The notes under the pieces: model-generated
What the model was told of the DNA's origin: nothing
Databases searched by the model: none
The model's input: the letters and a program-made list of their open reading frames with translations, nothing else
Position numbers and translations under genes: made by a program
DNA from: Allomuricauda sp. TY007
Lineage (GTDB): Bacteria > Bacteroidota > Bacteroidia > Flavobacteriales > Flavobacteriaceae
Direction of reading: 5' to 3'
DNA length: 64,000 nt
Assembly (NCBI RefSeq): GCF_010468565.1
Contig: NZ_WUEG01000003.1
Span: 1 to 64,000 of the forward strand
Part shown: positions 51,075-60,580 of the stretch, piece after piece
Numbering within the stretch: the first letter of the stretch is position 1
Layout of the letters: the number at the start of each line of letters is the position of its first letter

Positions 51075-52565
51075 ATGAGAAAAGCCACCTTTTATTCTAT
51101 AATCCTAATAATCACAATAATCAGTTGTGATAAATCAGAAACAAATGTAGAAATAGAAAAAGATACAAATCCCAAATCAGAAGAAACTGCCATACTCTCA
51201 ATAAAATCAGAAAACAATACTATCAGTTCTTTAGAATTTGGAGAAGTAGTTGCATCTAATAATAAAACTTTATCAATTATTTTGAATAATACTGGTAATT
51301 CCACGCTAAGTATCACAGCAATATCATTCCCAGAGGGTTTCAATGGAAATTGGGTTTCGGGAGAAATCCCTTCAAATAGTCAAAAAACTATTGAAATAAC
51401 ATTTTCTCCAATGGAAATAGTGGAATATTCTGGTAATATTTCTATTACCAGCAATGCAACCAGTCCCATTTCATCTTTCTCGTTATCTGGAACAGGAATT
51501 AGTGACGAGTTTGAAGGCGATATAAGCCTTAATAGTAATGAAGAATTGGAAGAGTTTATCGCTAAAGGTTATAAAAGTATTTCAGGTAAACTATCAATGT
51601 CATCATCAAAAATTGAAAGTATTGAGCCCTTAAAAGAACTTTCAACTATTGGGTGGTTGGAATTATGGGGCACAAATTGTTCTTCCTTGAAAGGCCTAGA
51701 AAACATTTATCTCAAATTTGGAATTCAACTCGTACACAATCACAACCTAATTAATTTGGATTATTTTCCAAATTCAGATAACATAATTAGTGTGAACCTT
51801 TTTGAAAACGATAAGCTAGAAAGTATAAATGCCTTGTCCAAATTTACTTCATTCTCCTTTTTTCAAACAAAAGGTAATAAAAGTTTACAAAACTTAGATG
51901 GATTACAAAATATTACAAGTATCAGTTCTGACTTAAATATTAGAGAAAACGATTTAATAGAAAATCTAGACTCTTTGTCAAAGCTCCTCTATGTAGGTGG
52001 ACATCTATGGATAAGTCGTAACGCATCTTTGTATAGTTATTGTGGATTAATCCCATTATTGTCATCTGATGGCCTTAAAGGGACTTTTATAATACCCAAA
52101 TTAAATAGTTATAACCCCTATCCCGCCTCTGAAATTCTTGACAAATGTGAATTTGAGGTACCTGAAGGTGAATTCTATGGAGATATAATAATTGGGTCAC
52201 AGAATGAATTGGACTATATTGCTACAAGAGAATATACCAAAATAACAGGAAATCTGAAATTAGTTGATGATACTAATGGCATTGAAAACTATGGCATAAA
52301 AGACTTATCTGGACTGAGCTCGCTTCAAAACATTACCGGTGACCTGGTAATAGTAGAGTCTTTTCTCGAAAACTTGAATGGACTTGAAAACTTAGAAACT
52401 GTCGGGGGGGATATTCGTATTGAGAGAAATCAACAATTATATGATTTTTGTGGTATTGTACCTTTAATACAATCAGGAAACTACATCACTCTCCAGTATG
52501 TTGTTACTGATAATCTTTACAATCCAACGGACACCGATCTACAATTAGGGAATTGTACACCTTAA
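51075..52565 (+). CDS. lipoprotein with HYDIN/ASPM-like domain and leucine-rich/receptor-L-like repeats
   Basis: 496 residues, lipoprotein signal (LIITIISC). Residues about 38-143 form an Ig-like 'choice-of-anchor D' domain (LEFGEVVASNNKTLSIILNN, TISITFSPMEIVEYSG-like). Then come irregular leucine-rich, receptor-L-type repeats (ELSTIGWLELWGTNCSSLKG, LQNLDGLQNITSISSDLNIR, LENLNGLENLETVGGDIRIE), each block ending in a YCGLIP/FCGIVP-type cap. A surface adhesin or binding protein is likely. It is more AT-rich than its neighbours and sits between argH and an argH remnant, so it looks acquired. Confidence 0.72.
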   Translation: MRKATFYSIILIITIISCDKSETNVEIEKDTNPKSEETAILSIKSENNTISSLEFGEVVASNNKTLSIILNNTGNSTLSITAISFPEGFNGNWVSGEIPSNSQKTIEITFSPMEIVEYSGNISITSNATSPISSFSLSGTGISDEFEGDISLNSNEELEEFIAKGYKSISGKLSMSSSKIESIEPLKELSTIGWLELWGTNCSSLKGLENIYLKFGIQLVHNHNLINLDYFPNSDNIISVNLFENDKLESINALSKFTSFSFFQTKGNKSLQNLDGLQNITSISSDLNIRENDLIENLDSLSKLLYVGGHLWISRNASLYSYCGLIPLLSSDGLKGTFIIPKLNSYNPYPASEILDKCEFEVPEGEFYGDIIIGSQNELDYIATREYTKITGNLKLVDDTNGIENYGIKDLSGLSSLQNITGDLVIVESFLENLNGLENLETVGGDIRIERNQQLYDFCGIVPLIQSGNYITLQYVVTDNLYNPTDTDLQLGNCTP

Positions 52566-52570
52566 ATAAA

Positions 52571-52624
52571 AATAAGTTTAAAATCCCAAAAAGGGATATT
52601 GACCACACCCATGATAGGTTTTAA
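52571..52624 (+). pseudogene. decayed duplicate of the argH 3' end
   Basis: Codons at 52571-52624 read NKFKIPKRDIDHTHDRF and a stop. The real argH has NFKPKRDIDHTHEGS at about 50819-50866. The nucleotide match is strong at GATATTGACCACACCCATGA versus GACATTGACCATACCCATGA, but codons differ (AGG for CGC), so the copy is diverged. It flanks the lipoprotein gene on its far side. Confidence 0.7.
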
Positions 52625-52775
52625 AAAGCATTGAAACTGCAAGACCGTTATTAAGTTACTCGGTTATTAGGAAGGTACCAATAATCTATAACTCAATAAC
52701 TCTTATGACGATAGTATTTGTAGAGACTGAAAGTCTTGCGCTAAAGTGTATAGTTTCAACTAACGACTGTGACCA

Positions 52776-53513
52776 ATGAACCCCTATATAGGCAATGATA
52801 CTGGTTTGGAAAAAAATAAGAGGAGTCCGCATTTTGGACGCTATCGCCTATGTTTTAATCAAGTATACCCTTTTAGAGAACCATTATATAACAGGTTGGT
52901 AATTAAAATCAAAAATACTGTTGAAGCAAAAACAGTTTTTGACAACCTTCCACAGCACATCCAAATCATCCACTTTTTTAAGCAAAAAAATATACGGGAA
53001 AACAAATATTGGGATCTCGATTTTTTTGAAGATGACGATACGTTTTTGGTATTTGAAATGCTTTCCGATGTAATATATATTGCTCTGGAGAACATATATT
53101 ATAGCGTGGTGGAATTGGCCCCTTTTATGGAGGATTGCCATTTTTTTGTCTTTTCCAATGGAGATGGAAACACACATTGGATCGATGAGTATTGTGTTAA
53201 AAACAATAAAGTCACTTTAAACAGAAGTTATACCGAAAGCGAAACACATACCGGGCGCTTGGATTTTTATATTAAAAAAGCAGAAGAAAATCCAAAGGAC
53301 AACAACTTTTTAAAGTTCGTTTTGTTCCACCTTTATGATAGATTACATTCTTGGACAAAAGATTTGGAAAAGTATCCAACAAGAAACAGTGCCAACAACT
53401 CATCCCTAAAGGATTCCCACATACACTATTTGAATAAATTATACAGTATTGATCAAGATTGTAAAGATTTATATGCTTTGAACAAAAAATACAATTTCGA
53501 TTCCATTGTATAA
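52776..53513 (+). CDS. hypothetical protein, 245 residues
   Basis: 245 residues, no signal peptide or membrane segment seen. Charged, with EDCHFFVFSNGDGNTHWIDEY and YDRLHSWTKDLEKYPTRN; no family recognised. AT-rich relative to arginine genes. It has no near neighbours on the same strand, so it is probably single, and its coding quality (amino acid composition, no shadow frames of comparable length) is good. Context, between an argH remnant and a barrel gene, suggests accessory DNA. Confidence 0.65.
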   Translation: MNPYIGNDTGLEKNKRSPHFGRYRLCFNQVYPFREPLYNRLVIKIKNTVEAKTVFDNLPQHIQIIHFFKQKNIRENKYWDLDFFEDDDTFLVFEMLSDVIYIALENIYYSVVELAPFMEDCHFFVFSNGDGNTHWIDEYCVKNNKVTLNRSYTESETHTGRLDFYIKKAEENPKDNNFLKFVLFHLYDRLHSWTKDLEKYPTRNSANNSSLKDSHIHYLNKLYSIDQDCKDLYALNKKYNFDSIV

Positions 53514-53649
53514 TGTCACTTTTATAGTTTGCTTACAAATGTGTTGTTCAAGGAAGACTTTCCAAAGCATAGATTATTTGCGCACTTTATAAAAATTTAC
53601 TTGGCAATATTATAATTTTCAATAATACAGACACCTCTGTTTTGATTCA

Positions 53650-53685
53650 TTGTTAAAATTCAAGGTAAATTATTACATTTACCTT
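53650..53685 (+). promoter_or_regulatory. promoter with an inverted repeat over the -7 box
   Basis: TTG at 53650-53652, 21-base spacer and TACATTTA at 53674-53681 (7 of 8 to TAnnTTTG). AAGGTAAAT (53662-53670) and ATTTACCTT (53677-53685) are perfect inverted arms around TATTAC, overlapping the box: a likely operator. The ATG is at 53698. Confidence 0.55.
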
Positions 53686-53697
53686 ACTAAACAAGCA

Positions 53698-55887
53698 ATG
53701 ATCAACCGACACTTTTCAACCCCCGTTATCTTGGCTTTTACCATGCTCTTTTGTACGCTTTCGTTAGCCCAAAAGAAGAATGCCGATTACAAAATCCACC
53801 TATTCAAAACCAACGAAACCTTTACCATAGATGGTATTGGCAACGAAGCCACTTGGCAAAAGGCAGAAACTGCCAAGGACTTTTTTATGGTATTGCCCAT
53901 GGACGATCGCAAGGCCACACAACCCTCGGAAGTAAAAATGGCTTATGATGACAAGCAACTTTACCTCTTGGCCACTTTTTTTAAAACGCCCGGCAATACC
54001 TATGTGGTAGAATCGCTCCGTAGGGACTTCTCTTTTGGCGGCAACGATAATTTTCTGTTGTTCATGGACCCTTTTAACAACCAGACCACGGGTTTCAGCT
54101 TTGGTGCCAACGCCTATGGGGCGCAGTGGGACGGCACCATGTCCAATGGGGGCAGCATAGACCTCAACTGGGATAGCAAATGGGTGTCCGAAGTACAGAA
54201 TTATGAGGATAAATGGGTGGTGGAAATGGCCATTCCATTTAAATCCATCAGATACGAAAAAAACGTAACGGAATGGGGCGTTAATTTTTCCAGATTGGAT
54301 TTGAGTACCAATGAAAAATCGAGCTGGACGCCCATCCCAAGACAGTTCCCTACTGCCTCTTTGGCCTATACCGGCACTATGGTCTGGGACAATCCGCCAC
54401 CAAAACAGGGGCTCAACTACTCCATTATCCCCTACGTACTGGGCACTGTGGGCAATTCGAGCATAGAAGACATCAGTTATGATAACGAATTTAAAGTTGG
54501 GGGCGATGTAAAATTGGGGCTTACTTCCTCTTTGAATTTGGACCTGACCATCAACCCGGATTTTTCTCAGGTTGAAGCTGACCGACAAGTGGCCAATTTA
54601 ACCAGGTTTGAGCTCTTTTTTCCAGAGAGACGGCAATTTTTCCTTGAAAATGCCGACCTCTTTGCCAGTTTTGGGTACGATGAAATCCGACCTTTCTTTT
54701 CACGCAGGATAGGACTGGGCGTCCCCATTATTGCAGGTGCCCGGGTAAGTGGAAACCTTAATAGAAACCTCCGTTTGGGCTTAATGGACATGCAAACCGA
54801 AAAAATGGACGAAACAGGTCTTCCCAGTCAAAACTTTGCGGTGCTTTCGCTGCAACAAAAGGTCTTTTCCCGATCCAATATTGGTTTGATGTTTGTAAAC
54901 AAGGAATCCTTGGACTACGAAGCTATGGCTGACAGCCTAAAAACCGAATACACCAAATTCAATCGAAATTTAGGATTAGAGTACAACTTGGCATCTGCCG
55001 ATAACAAGTACAACGGAAAGGTATTTATGCTCAAATCCTTTGGACCCGACCCCTCTTATAACGGTTTGGCACAAGGAGCTCATTTGGAATACAGCAGCCG
55101 AAATTGGAACTGGCGCGTGCAACAGGAGTATATTTCCTCAAATTTTACCTCCGAAGTGGGTTTTGTACCGCGAAACAATTATATCAAGCTGGAAGGTTCC
55201 GTAGGGTATCTGTTTTTGCCCGCAAGCGATAAAGTAGTGAGCCATGGTCCTCAATACACAGGTTTTTATTATTTCAACCCAAGCATGAAGTCTACGGATT
55301 ATGTATCCATTCTAGGATACGCAGTCAACTTTTTGGACCGTAGCTCTTTGGGGGTAGATGTGTTTAACGAATACGTACAGCTTTTGGCCCCTTTCGACCC
55401 CACCAATACCGGCAAAGAGGAGTTGGCAGCCGGTACACAACACCACTGGAACGGGGCTTATATTTCATATAATTCACGTCCTAAAAGTTTGTTTACCTAT
55501 AATTTCACTACGCGGTTGGGACGCTATTTTTCAAGTGGTTATCGTACCAATATAAATGCGGAATTAGGCTATCGTTTTCAACCCTACGTGAGCTTGGGTG
55601 CTAGACTTAGCTACAATAATCTGGATTTGCCCGAACCATGGTACACTACCGATTTTTGGCTTGTAGGCACTGAGGCCGACATTACTTTTACCAACAAACT
55701 GTTTTGGAACACGCTGTTTCAGTACAACGAACAAAACAAAAATTTTGGCATCAACTCCCGATTGCAATGGCGCTACGCCCCTGCCTCCGACCTGTTTTTG
55801 GTGTTTAACAACAACGAGCAACTATCGCCACTCGAAGGAAATTTATGGTCGTTGACGCTCAAGTTTACGTATTGGTTTAATCGGTGA
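53698..55887 (+). CDS. CBM9-like domain plus DUF5916 outer-membrane protein
   Basis: 729 residues from ATG 53698; 16 further codons upstream are open but lie over the promoter. Signal peptide ends CTLSLAQ. Residues about 30-210 resemble a carbohydrate-binding family 9 domain (FTIDGIGNEATWQKAE, LYLLATFF, DNFLLFMDPFNNQTTGFSF, WVVEMAIPFKSIRY). The remainder is DUF5916 with FFPERRQFFLENADLF, RPFFSRRIGLG, and a C-terminal barrel ending TLKFTYWFNR. Function unknown; family members occur throughout Bacteroidetes. Convergent with rluB. Confidence 0.85.
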   Translation: MINRHFSTPVILAFTMLFCTLSLAQKKNADYKIHLFKTNETFTIDGIGNEATWQKAETAKDFFMVLPMDDRKATQPSEVKMAYDDKQLYLLATFFKTPGNTYVVESLRRDFSFGGNDNFLLFMDPFNNQTTGFSFGANAYGAQWDGTMSNGGSIDLNWDSKWVSEVQNYEDKWVVEMAIPFKSIRYEKNVTEWGVNFSRLDLSTNEKSSWTPIPRQFPTASLAYTGTMVWDNPPPKQGLNYSIIPYVLGTVGNSSIEDISYDNEFKVGGDVKLGLTSSLNLDLTINPDFSQVEADRQVANLTRFELFFPERRQFFLENADLFASFGYDEIRPFFSRRIGLGVPIIAGARVSGNLNRNLRLGLMDMQTEKMDETGLPSQNFAVLSLQQKVFSRSNIGLMFVNKESLDYEAMADSLKTEYTKFNRNLGLEYNLASADNKYNGKVFMLKSFGPDPSYNGLAQGAHLEYSSRNWNWRVQQEYISSNFTSEVGFVPRNNYIKLEGSVGYLFLPASDKVVSHGPQYTGFYYFNPSMKSTDYVSILGYAVNFLDRSSLGVDVFNEYVQLLAPFDPTNTGKEELAAGTQHHWNGAYISYNSRPKSLFTYNFTTRLGRYFSSGYRTNINAELGYRFQPYVSLGARLSYNNLDLPEPWYTTDFWLVGTEADITFTNKLFWNTLFQYNEQNKNFGINSRLQWRYAPASDLFLVFNNNEQLSPLEGNLWSLTLKFTYWFNR

Positions 55888-56028
55888 TTTAAATCCGTCA
55901 ACACAAATAGGGTGTTCACTAGCTAGTTCAGAAGTGTTGAAATAGGTTAGATGACTTCACTTCTAGTGTTGAATTTGTTTTGGTAATCGGACAAGCATTT
56001 CCCTCTTGCCCTATAATCCCTAAAGGGA
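55888..56028. other. intergenic region with a weakened copy of the LytTR-like site
   Basis: CCGTCAAC (55895-55902) is followed by ACAAATAGGGTGT and TCACTAGC (55916-55923), spaced 21 bases and resembling the sites at 7214 and 50957, but the second half is poor. Arms AGAAGTG/CACTTCT at 55930-55962 form a loose hairpin. No gene in this orientation lies downstream, so this may be a relic. Confidence 0.3.
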
Positions 56029-56868
56029 TCACTTTATATTCTTCAAATTGATTACCTCCTGCTCGGTCAAATGTCTCCAATGGCCTCGTGGTAAATCTTT
56101 TTTGGTAAGCCCAGCAAAGATAACACGGTCCAGCTTGGTCACGTTATAGCCCAAATGCTCAAAAATACGGCGCACAATGCGGTTACGTCCGCTGTGAATC
56201 TCCACCCCTACTTCACGTTTTGGCGCTCCTTGAATGTAGCTTACACTATCCACGGTAATTGGGCCATCTTCCAATTCAAGACCAGCTTCAATTTTGTGGA
56301 GATCGGCCAAACTTAGATTATTGTCCAAATGCACATGGTAGATTTTACGCACGTTATGTTTGGGGTGGGTCAATTTTTTGGTGAGGTCTCCGTCGTTGGT
56401 GAACAGTAAAAGCCCAGTAGTATTTCTATCCAAACGACCCACGGGCAACAAACGATTGTTCGAAGCACTGGAAATCAGCTCCATAACGGTACGGCGTCCC
56501 TTTTCATCACTTGTTGTGGTAATGAAGTTCTTGGGCTTGTTCAGTAAAACATACTCCTTTTTTTCCAAACTGAGTCGTTTCCCATCAAAACGGACGTCAT
56601 CGGAACGTTTTACCTTAAAACCCATCTCGGTAATCGTCTTTCCGTTTACCGTAACATTTCCAGCGGCAATATAGGTATCTGCTTCCCTTCGGGAACAAAT
56701 GCCCGCATTGGCAATGTAGCGGTTCAACCGAATTTCATCGGGATTGGATGTTTTACGCGGTGCGTTCTGCTTTGGTCTTGAGGAAAAATTTTTGTTGAAC
56801 GGTTTTTTTCTTTCGCCGCCCTTGAAGTTTTTTGAAGGCCTTCTGCCCTTGTTGTCTGATTTCGCCAT
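56029..56868 (-). CDS. rluB: 23S rRNA pseudouridine synthase, RluB type
   Basis: 279 residues from ATG 56868. A basic N-terminal tail of about 40 residues (GRRPSKNFKGGERKKPFNK) is followed by an S4 domain (IRLNRYIANAGICSRREAD, VTVNGKTITEMG) and the RsuA/RluB catalytic domain with LLPVGRLDRNTTGLLLFTNDGDL (catalytic Asp) and HSGRNRIVRRIFEHLGYNV. It isomerises a uridine in 23S rRNA. The reference to RluB versus RluE/F is by length and basic tail. It begins 60 bases from the UbiA gene on the same strand. Confidence 0.9.
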   Translation of the reverse strand: MAKSDNKGRRPSKNFKGGERKKPFNKNFSSRPKQNAPRKTSNPDEIRLNRYIANAGICSRREADTYIAAGNVTVNGKTITEMGFKVKRSDDVRFDGKRLSLEKKEYVLLNKPKNFITTTSDEKGRRTVMELISSASNNRLLPVGRLDRNTTGLLLFTNDGDLTKKLTHPKHNVRKIYHVHLDNNLSLADLHKIEAGLELEDGPITVDSVSYIQGAPKREVGVEIHSGRNRIVRRIFEHLGYNVTKLDRVIFAGLTKKDLPRGHWRHLTEQEVINLKNIK

Positions 56869-56928
56869 CAGTCGATTTTTTTGCAAATGTACTCTTTTTA
56901 AGTTCCAAAAAACCTAAAGAACAAAGAA

Positions 56929-57834
56929 TTACAAAATTCGGTTCAGCACCACATCCACATCGACCAAAAGAATACTGAAAACCCCTGCAACAATAATGAA
57001 CTTGATAATATTGTGCAGCCAAACGTAGTGCTTTTTTCCCTTGGCTTTCCACAATAGAATCAAAAATAAAATCAGAAGGGCGATACAGGCCATAAAATAG
57101 AGGTACATATAGCCTACATCGAACGATTCGATGAGCAAGAGAGCGGGAAACAAAGTAAGGACAATAAGCAGAGAAATAATGGTTTTTGATACGTTTGGTC
57201 CATAAATAATGGGGATGGTTTTATAATTCTGGGCCATATCGCCAGCCATATTCTCCAAATCTTTGATCATTTCGCGGGCCAAAATCAACAAAAACAAGAA
57301 AACGGCGTGCACAAAAATCACCGTTTGAAAGTTCTGATAGTACACAAATACCACAAAAAATGGGGCAATGGCCAAAGTAGAAGATACCAAATTCCCCAAA
57401 AAAGGGATACGTTTTAGTTTGTGCGAGTAAATCCAAATACCAAAAATATAAGCAGAGAAAAACAGGACTGCCTTAAACGAAATATAGCTCGCGGCAAAAA
57501 CAGCCAAAAAATTGAGGATAAAGTAGGTAGTCAGTTTAAAACGCTGGCTCACCAAACGGTCCAACATACTTTTGGTGGGCTTGTTGATCAAATCCTTCTC
57601 GGCATCGTAAAAATTATTGATGATATACCCGCTCGCAATGGTAAGTGCAGACGCGGTAACGATCAGGAATAGATTTAAGTCCAAAACAACTTTGCGTAGA
57701 GGAATATTGGGCGCCAATATGTAAATGGAAGCCAAGTATTGCGCCAAGGTAATCACAAGAATATTGTAACCTCTGACCACAGAAAACAGACTCAACAGCT
57801 TAAAAAGCAAGAGTTTGTTTTTTCTACTAAGCAT
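56929..57834 (-). CDS. UbiA-family prenyltransferase
   Basis: 301 residues with about eight or nine membrane helices. Motifs: IINNFYDAEKDLINKP (NDxxDxxxD, prenyl-diphosphate binding) and LARDMIKDLENMAGD-like region with DLENMAGD (second Asp motif). Bacteroidetes members are annotated as geranylgeranylglycerol-phosphate geranylgeranyltransferases, but the acceptor is uncertain here. It starts 10 bases after the mevalonate kinase gene, in line with isoprenoid metabolism. Confidence 0.84.
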   Translation of the reverse strand: MLSRKNKLLLFKLLSLFSVVRGYNILVITLAQYLASIYILAPNIPLRKVVLDLNLFLIVTASALTIASGYIINNFYDAEKDLINKPTKSMLDRLVSQRFKLTTYFILNFLAVFAASYISFKAVLFFSAYIFGIWIYSHKLKRIPFLGNLVSSTLAIAPFFVVFVYYQNFQTVIFVHAVFLFLLILAREMIKDLENMAGDMAQNYKTIPIIYGPNVSKTIISLLIVLTLFPALLLIESFDVGYMYLYFMACIALLILFLILLWKAKGKKHYVWLHNIIKFIIVAGVFSILLVDVDVVLNRIL

Positions 57835-57844
57835 GGATTTGCTT

Positions 57845-58783
57845 TTAGAAGTTGTACACTACCTCCAAATTATGGCCTTTGAGTGCTTTTTTGGCTTTTT
57901 CCAAGTCTTGGGTAAAACCTAAAATATATCCGCCACCACCAGAACCACAAAGTTTAAGGTAGTAATCGTTGGTTTCGATTCCTTTTTGCCACAATTGGTG
58001 GAACTTGGATGGGATCATCGGTTTGAAGTGATCGAACACCACGTGCGAAAGTTGTTTCAAGTTGCCAAACAACGATTTTACATTACCGTTCAAAAAATCC
58101 TCTACACAAGCATCGGTGTGCTTTACAAACTGGTTCTTCACCATATTACGAAAACCTTCCTGCTTCATGTTTTCCATAAACAGTTGTACCATGGGGGCGG
58201 TTTCTCCCGTCATACCACTGTCCAACAAGAAAACCGCACCTTTTCCTTCGGTATTTTGTGAAGGGATACTGGTGGATTCGATATTGTCTTTGGAATTGAT
58301 AAGAATCGGCAAGCTCAAATAGCTGTTCAAAGGGTCCAATCCTGAGGATTTCCCATGGAAAAAAGATTCCATTTTCCCGAAAATCTTCTTCAATTGAAGC
58401 AATTTTTCTCGGGTCAGGTTTTCCAAAACCGTGATTTTGTCCGTTGCGTAGCGGTCGTAAATAGCAGCGACCAATGCACCACTGCTCCCTATTCCATAAC
58501 CCTGTGGAATAGAACTATCAAAATACATTCCGTTCGCAACGTCTTTTTCCAAAGCTTCGATATCAAAAGAAACCAAGTTTGGTTCTTCACTCTCTAGCTT
58601 TTTTAAGTATTCAGCAAAAGCCATGAGGCTTTCGTTGGACGACTGGGCCATTTCGGAATCGTTCTTGTCCCTTTTGAGTGCTCCCTTGAAAAAATTATAG
58701 GGTATTGAAAGCCCTTTGGAGTCTTTGATAATGCCGTACTCCCCGAACAATAGAATCTTGGAATAAAATAATGGACCTTTCAT
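57845..58783 (-). CDS. mvaK1: mevalonate kinase
   Basis: 312 residues of the GHMP kinase family: KILLFGEYGII at the N terminus, the ATP loop PQGYGIGSSGALVAAIYDRY (about residues 98-117), and a C-terminal KLCGSGGGGYILGF. It phosphorylates mevalonate. It lies 140 bases downstream of the diphosphomevalonate decarboxylase gene on the same strand and 10 bases before the prenyltransferase. Phosphomevalonate kinase is not in the window. Confidence 0.88.
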   Translation of the reverse strand: MKGPLFYSKILLFGEYGIIKDSKGLSIPYNFFKGALKRDKNDSEMAQSSNESLMAFAEYLKKLESEEPNLVSFDIEALEKDVANGMYFDSSIPQGYGIGSSGALVAAIYDRYATDKITVLENLTREKLLQLKKIFGKMESFFHGKSSGLDPLNSYLSLPILINSKDNIESTSIPSQNTEGKGAVFLLDSGMTGETAPMVQLFMENMKQEGFRNMVKNQFVKHTDACVEDFLNGNVKSLFGNLKQLSHVVFDHFKPMIPSKFHQLWQKGIETNDYYLKLCGSGGGGYILGFTQDLEKAKKALKGHNLEVVYNF

Positions 58784-58923
58784 ATGATACTACTAAGATA
58801 CAAACAAATTTTGTTTAATTTTTGATAAAATTCGATAAACAAACCGATTTTATCTATAAAAACCTGTTCCCATGGTCTAAAATCTTGGCAAAGAACGTAA
58901 AAAAACGGCTTAGCTGTTCATTT

Positions 58924-60009
58924 TTAAGCATTTATTTTAATGGCTCCTGACCCTACTCGATCATGAATGTATTGTCCATTTTCGCAATGTTCAATCAATT
59001 CATCCTTTATAAAATCCAAAACTTTTTCCTTGTCTGCTTCCGGATAAAGTAAATGCACATTGGCCCCGGCATCGAGTGTAAAACATACTGGCGTTTTGGT
59101 CGCTTCCCGATATTGCCAAATTTTGTTGATGATTTCCAAGGTATCGGGTTTCATCAACATAAAATAGGGCATACTGGTCATCATCATGGCATGCAAGGTC
59201 AGTGCTTCGCTCTCTACCACTGTGATGAATTCTTTCAGATTGCCACTTGCTAAAATGGATTTTAACTTGTCCAGATTATCAAATGCCTGTTGAAATCGGT
59301 TTTTGGCATATGGGTGTCCATGCATCAATTGGTGCCCCACCGTGCTACTGATCTGTTTTTGTCCTTTGTGTACCAACAAAATCGTATCGCAATAACTTTT
59401 AAAAACCGAATCTACCTCAAACGGATATTCCACACCGTACAAGTCGGAACTGTTGGGAATATTCTGGTGTGCTCCCCATTGCACCAAACTGCTCTTGATG
59501 CTTCTACATGCACTTCCCGATCCCAATCGCGCCAAAAACGAAGCTTTTGCGTGGAACAAGGCATCATCCATTGCAGGGTTTAATTGTCTTTCAATATCCA
59601 TCAAGCACATCGACAAAGCTGCCATTCCACTTGCCGATGACGCAATCCCGCTACTGTGCGGAAAGGAATTGGAGGTTTCAATTATGAAGTGGTACTCCTT
59701 CAAAAAAGGTACATACTTCTCAACACGCTCCAAAAAAGTGTGAATCTTTGGTTTAAAATCGTCCTTGGGCTGTCCTTCGAAAAGTAAATCAAAAGAAAGC
59801 GCTTTATTGTTATCCTTCTTCTCAAACAAAACGGAAGTTGTTGTTGCACAAGCATCCAACGTAAAGCTAATGGATGGGTTGGCAGGAATCTGAACGGGTT
59901 TTTTTCCCCAATATTTTACCAAAGCAATATTGCTGGGCGCTTTCCAAGTTACTTTGCCGTTATCAAGCAATTTTTGATAGACGCCTGGCAAAAAATCTTT
60001 TTCCGTCAT
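58924..60009 (-). CDS. mvaD: diphosphomevalonate decarboxylase
   Basis: 361 residues from ATG 60009 (MTEKDFLPGVYQKLLDNGKVTWK); the frame is open 32 codons further but only with unlikely sequence. Motifs: APSNIALVKYWGKK, FPHSSGIASSASGMAALSM, RLGSGSACRSIKSSLVQWG and FTLDAGANVHLLY. It decarboxylates mevalonate diphosphate to isopentenyl diphosphate. With mevalonate kinase next to it, this shows the mevalonate route, typical of Flavobacteriaceae in place of the MEP route. Confidence 0.93.
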   Translation of the reverse strand: MTEKDFLPGVYQKLLDNGKVTWKAPSNIALVKYWGKKPVQIPANPSISFTLDACATTTSVLFEKKDNNKALSFDLLFEGQPKDDFKPKIHTFLERVEKYVPFLKEYHFIIETSNSFPHSSGIASSASGMAALSMCLMDIERQLNPAMDDALFHAKASFLARLGSGSACRSIKSSLVQWGAHQNIPNSSDLYGVEYPFEVDSVFKSYCDTILLVHKGQKQISSTVGHQLMHGHPYAKNRFQQAFDNLDKLKSILASGNLKEFITVVESEALTLHAMMMTSMPYFMLMKPDTLEIINKIWQYREATKTPVCFTLDAGANVHLLYPEADKEKVLDFIKDELIEHCENGQYIHDRVGSGAIKINA

Positions 60010-60103
60010 TTGGAATGGATATTTTGGACAAATATAAGCAGGGGGAAGCGTACTGGGCGTCGGATTGAAATAAATTCTTATTTTCGTTGGAGTTGCACCG
60101 ACC

Positions 60104-60580
60104 ATGAAAAAAAGAATTGTTTATATAACCATCTGTGTTTTGATTTGCCTTGCCATTGGATTCCTTTCCAGCATAGCCACCCAAAGCTCGGTAAACGACT
60201 GGTATCTTGGCCTCAACAAACCATCCTTTACACCTCCAAACTGGCTTTTTGCTCCTGTTTGGACTGCCCTATACATTATGATGGGAATTGCCGCAGGAAT
60301 TGTTTGGTCCAAAGGCTACCACCATATTTGGGTAAAGACTGCCCTGTACCACTTTGTTTTTCAGTTGTTGCTCAATGCGCTGTGGAGCATTGTTTTCTTC
60401 GGATTAAAAAATCCACTTGCGGGCATGGTGGTTATTTTGGCTTTACTAACAATGATCATACTCACCATAAAATGGTTCAAGGTCATTAGCAAACCTGCTG
60501 CTTTATTACTTGTTCCTTACGTGTTATGGGTTGGATTTGCTGCTGCACTCAATTACAAAATCTGGGAACTCAATCCCTAG
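60104..60580 (+). CDS. tspO: TspO/MBR-family membrane protein
   Basis: 158 residues with five membrane helices and the Trp-rich TspO pattern: NDWYLGLNKPSFTPPNWLF, PVWTALYIMMGIAAGIVW and WVGFAAALNYKIWELNP. TspO proteins bind porphyrins and cholesterol-like ligands. The gene is divergent from mvaD (94 bases apart) and its stop overlaps the convergent DUF1697 gene by 4 bases (CTAG). Confidence 0.93.
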   Translation: MKKRIVYITICVLICLAIGFLSSIATQSSVNDWYLGLNKPSFTPPNWLFAPVWTALYIMMGIAAGIVWSKGYHHIWVKTALYHFVFQLLLNALWSIVFFGLKNPLAGMVVILALLTMIILTIKWFKVISKPAALLLVPYVLWVGFAAALNYKIWELNP

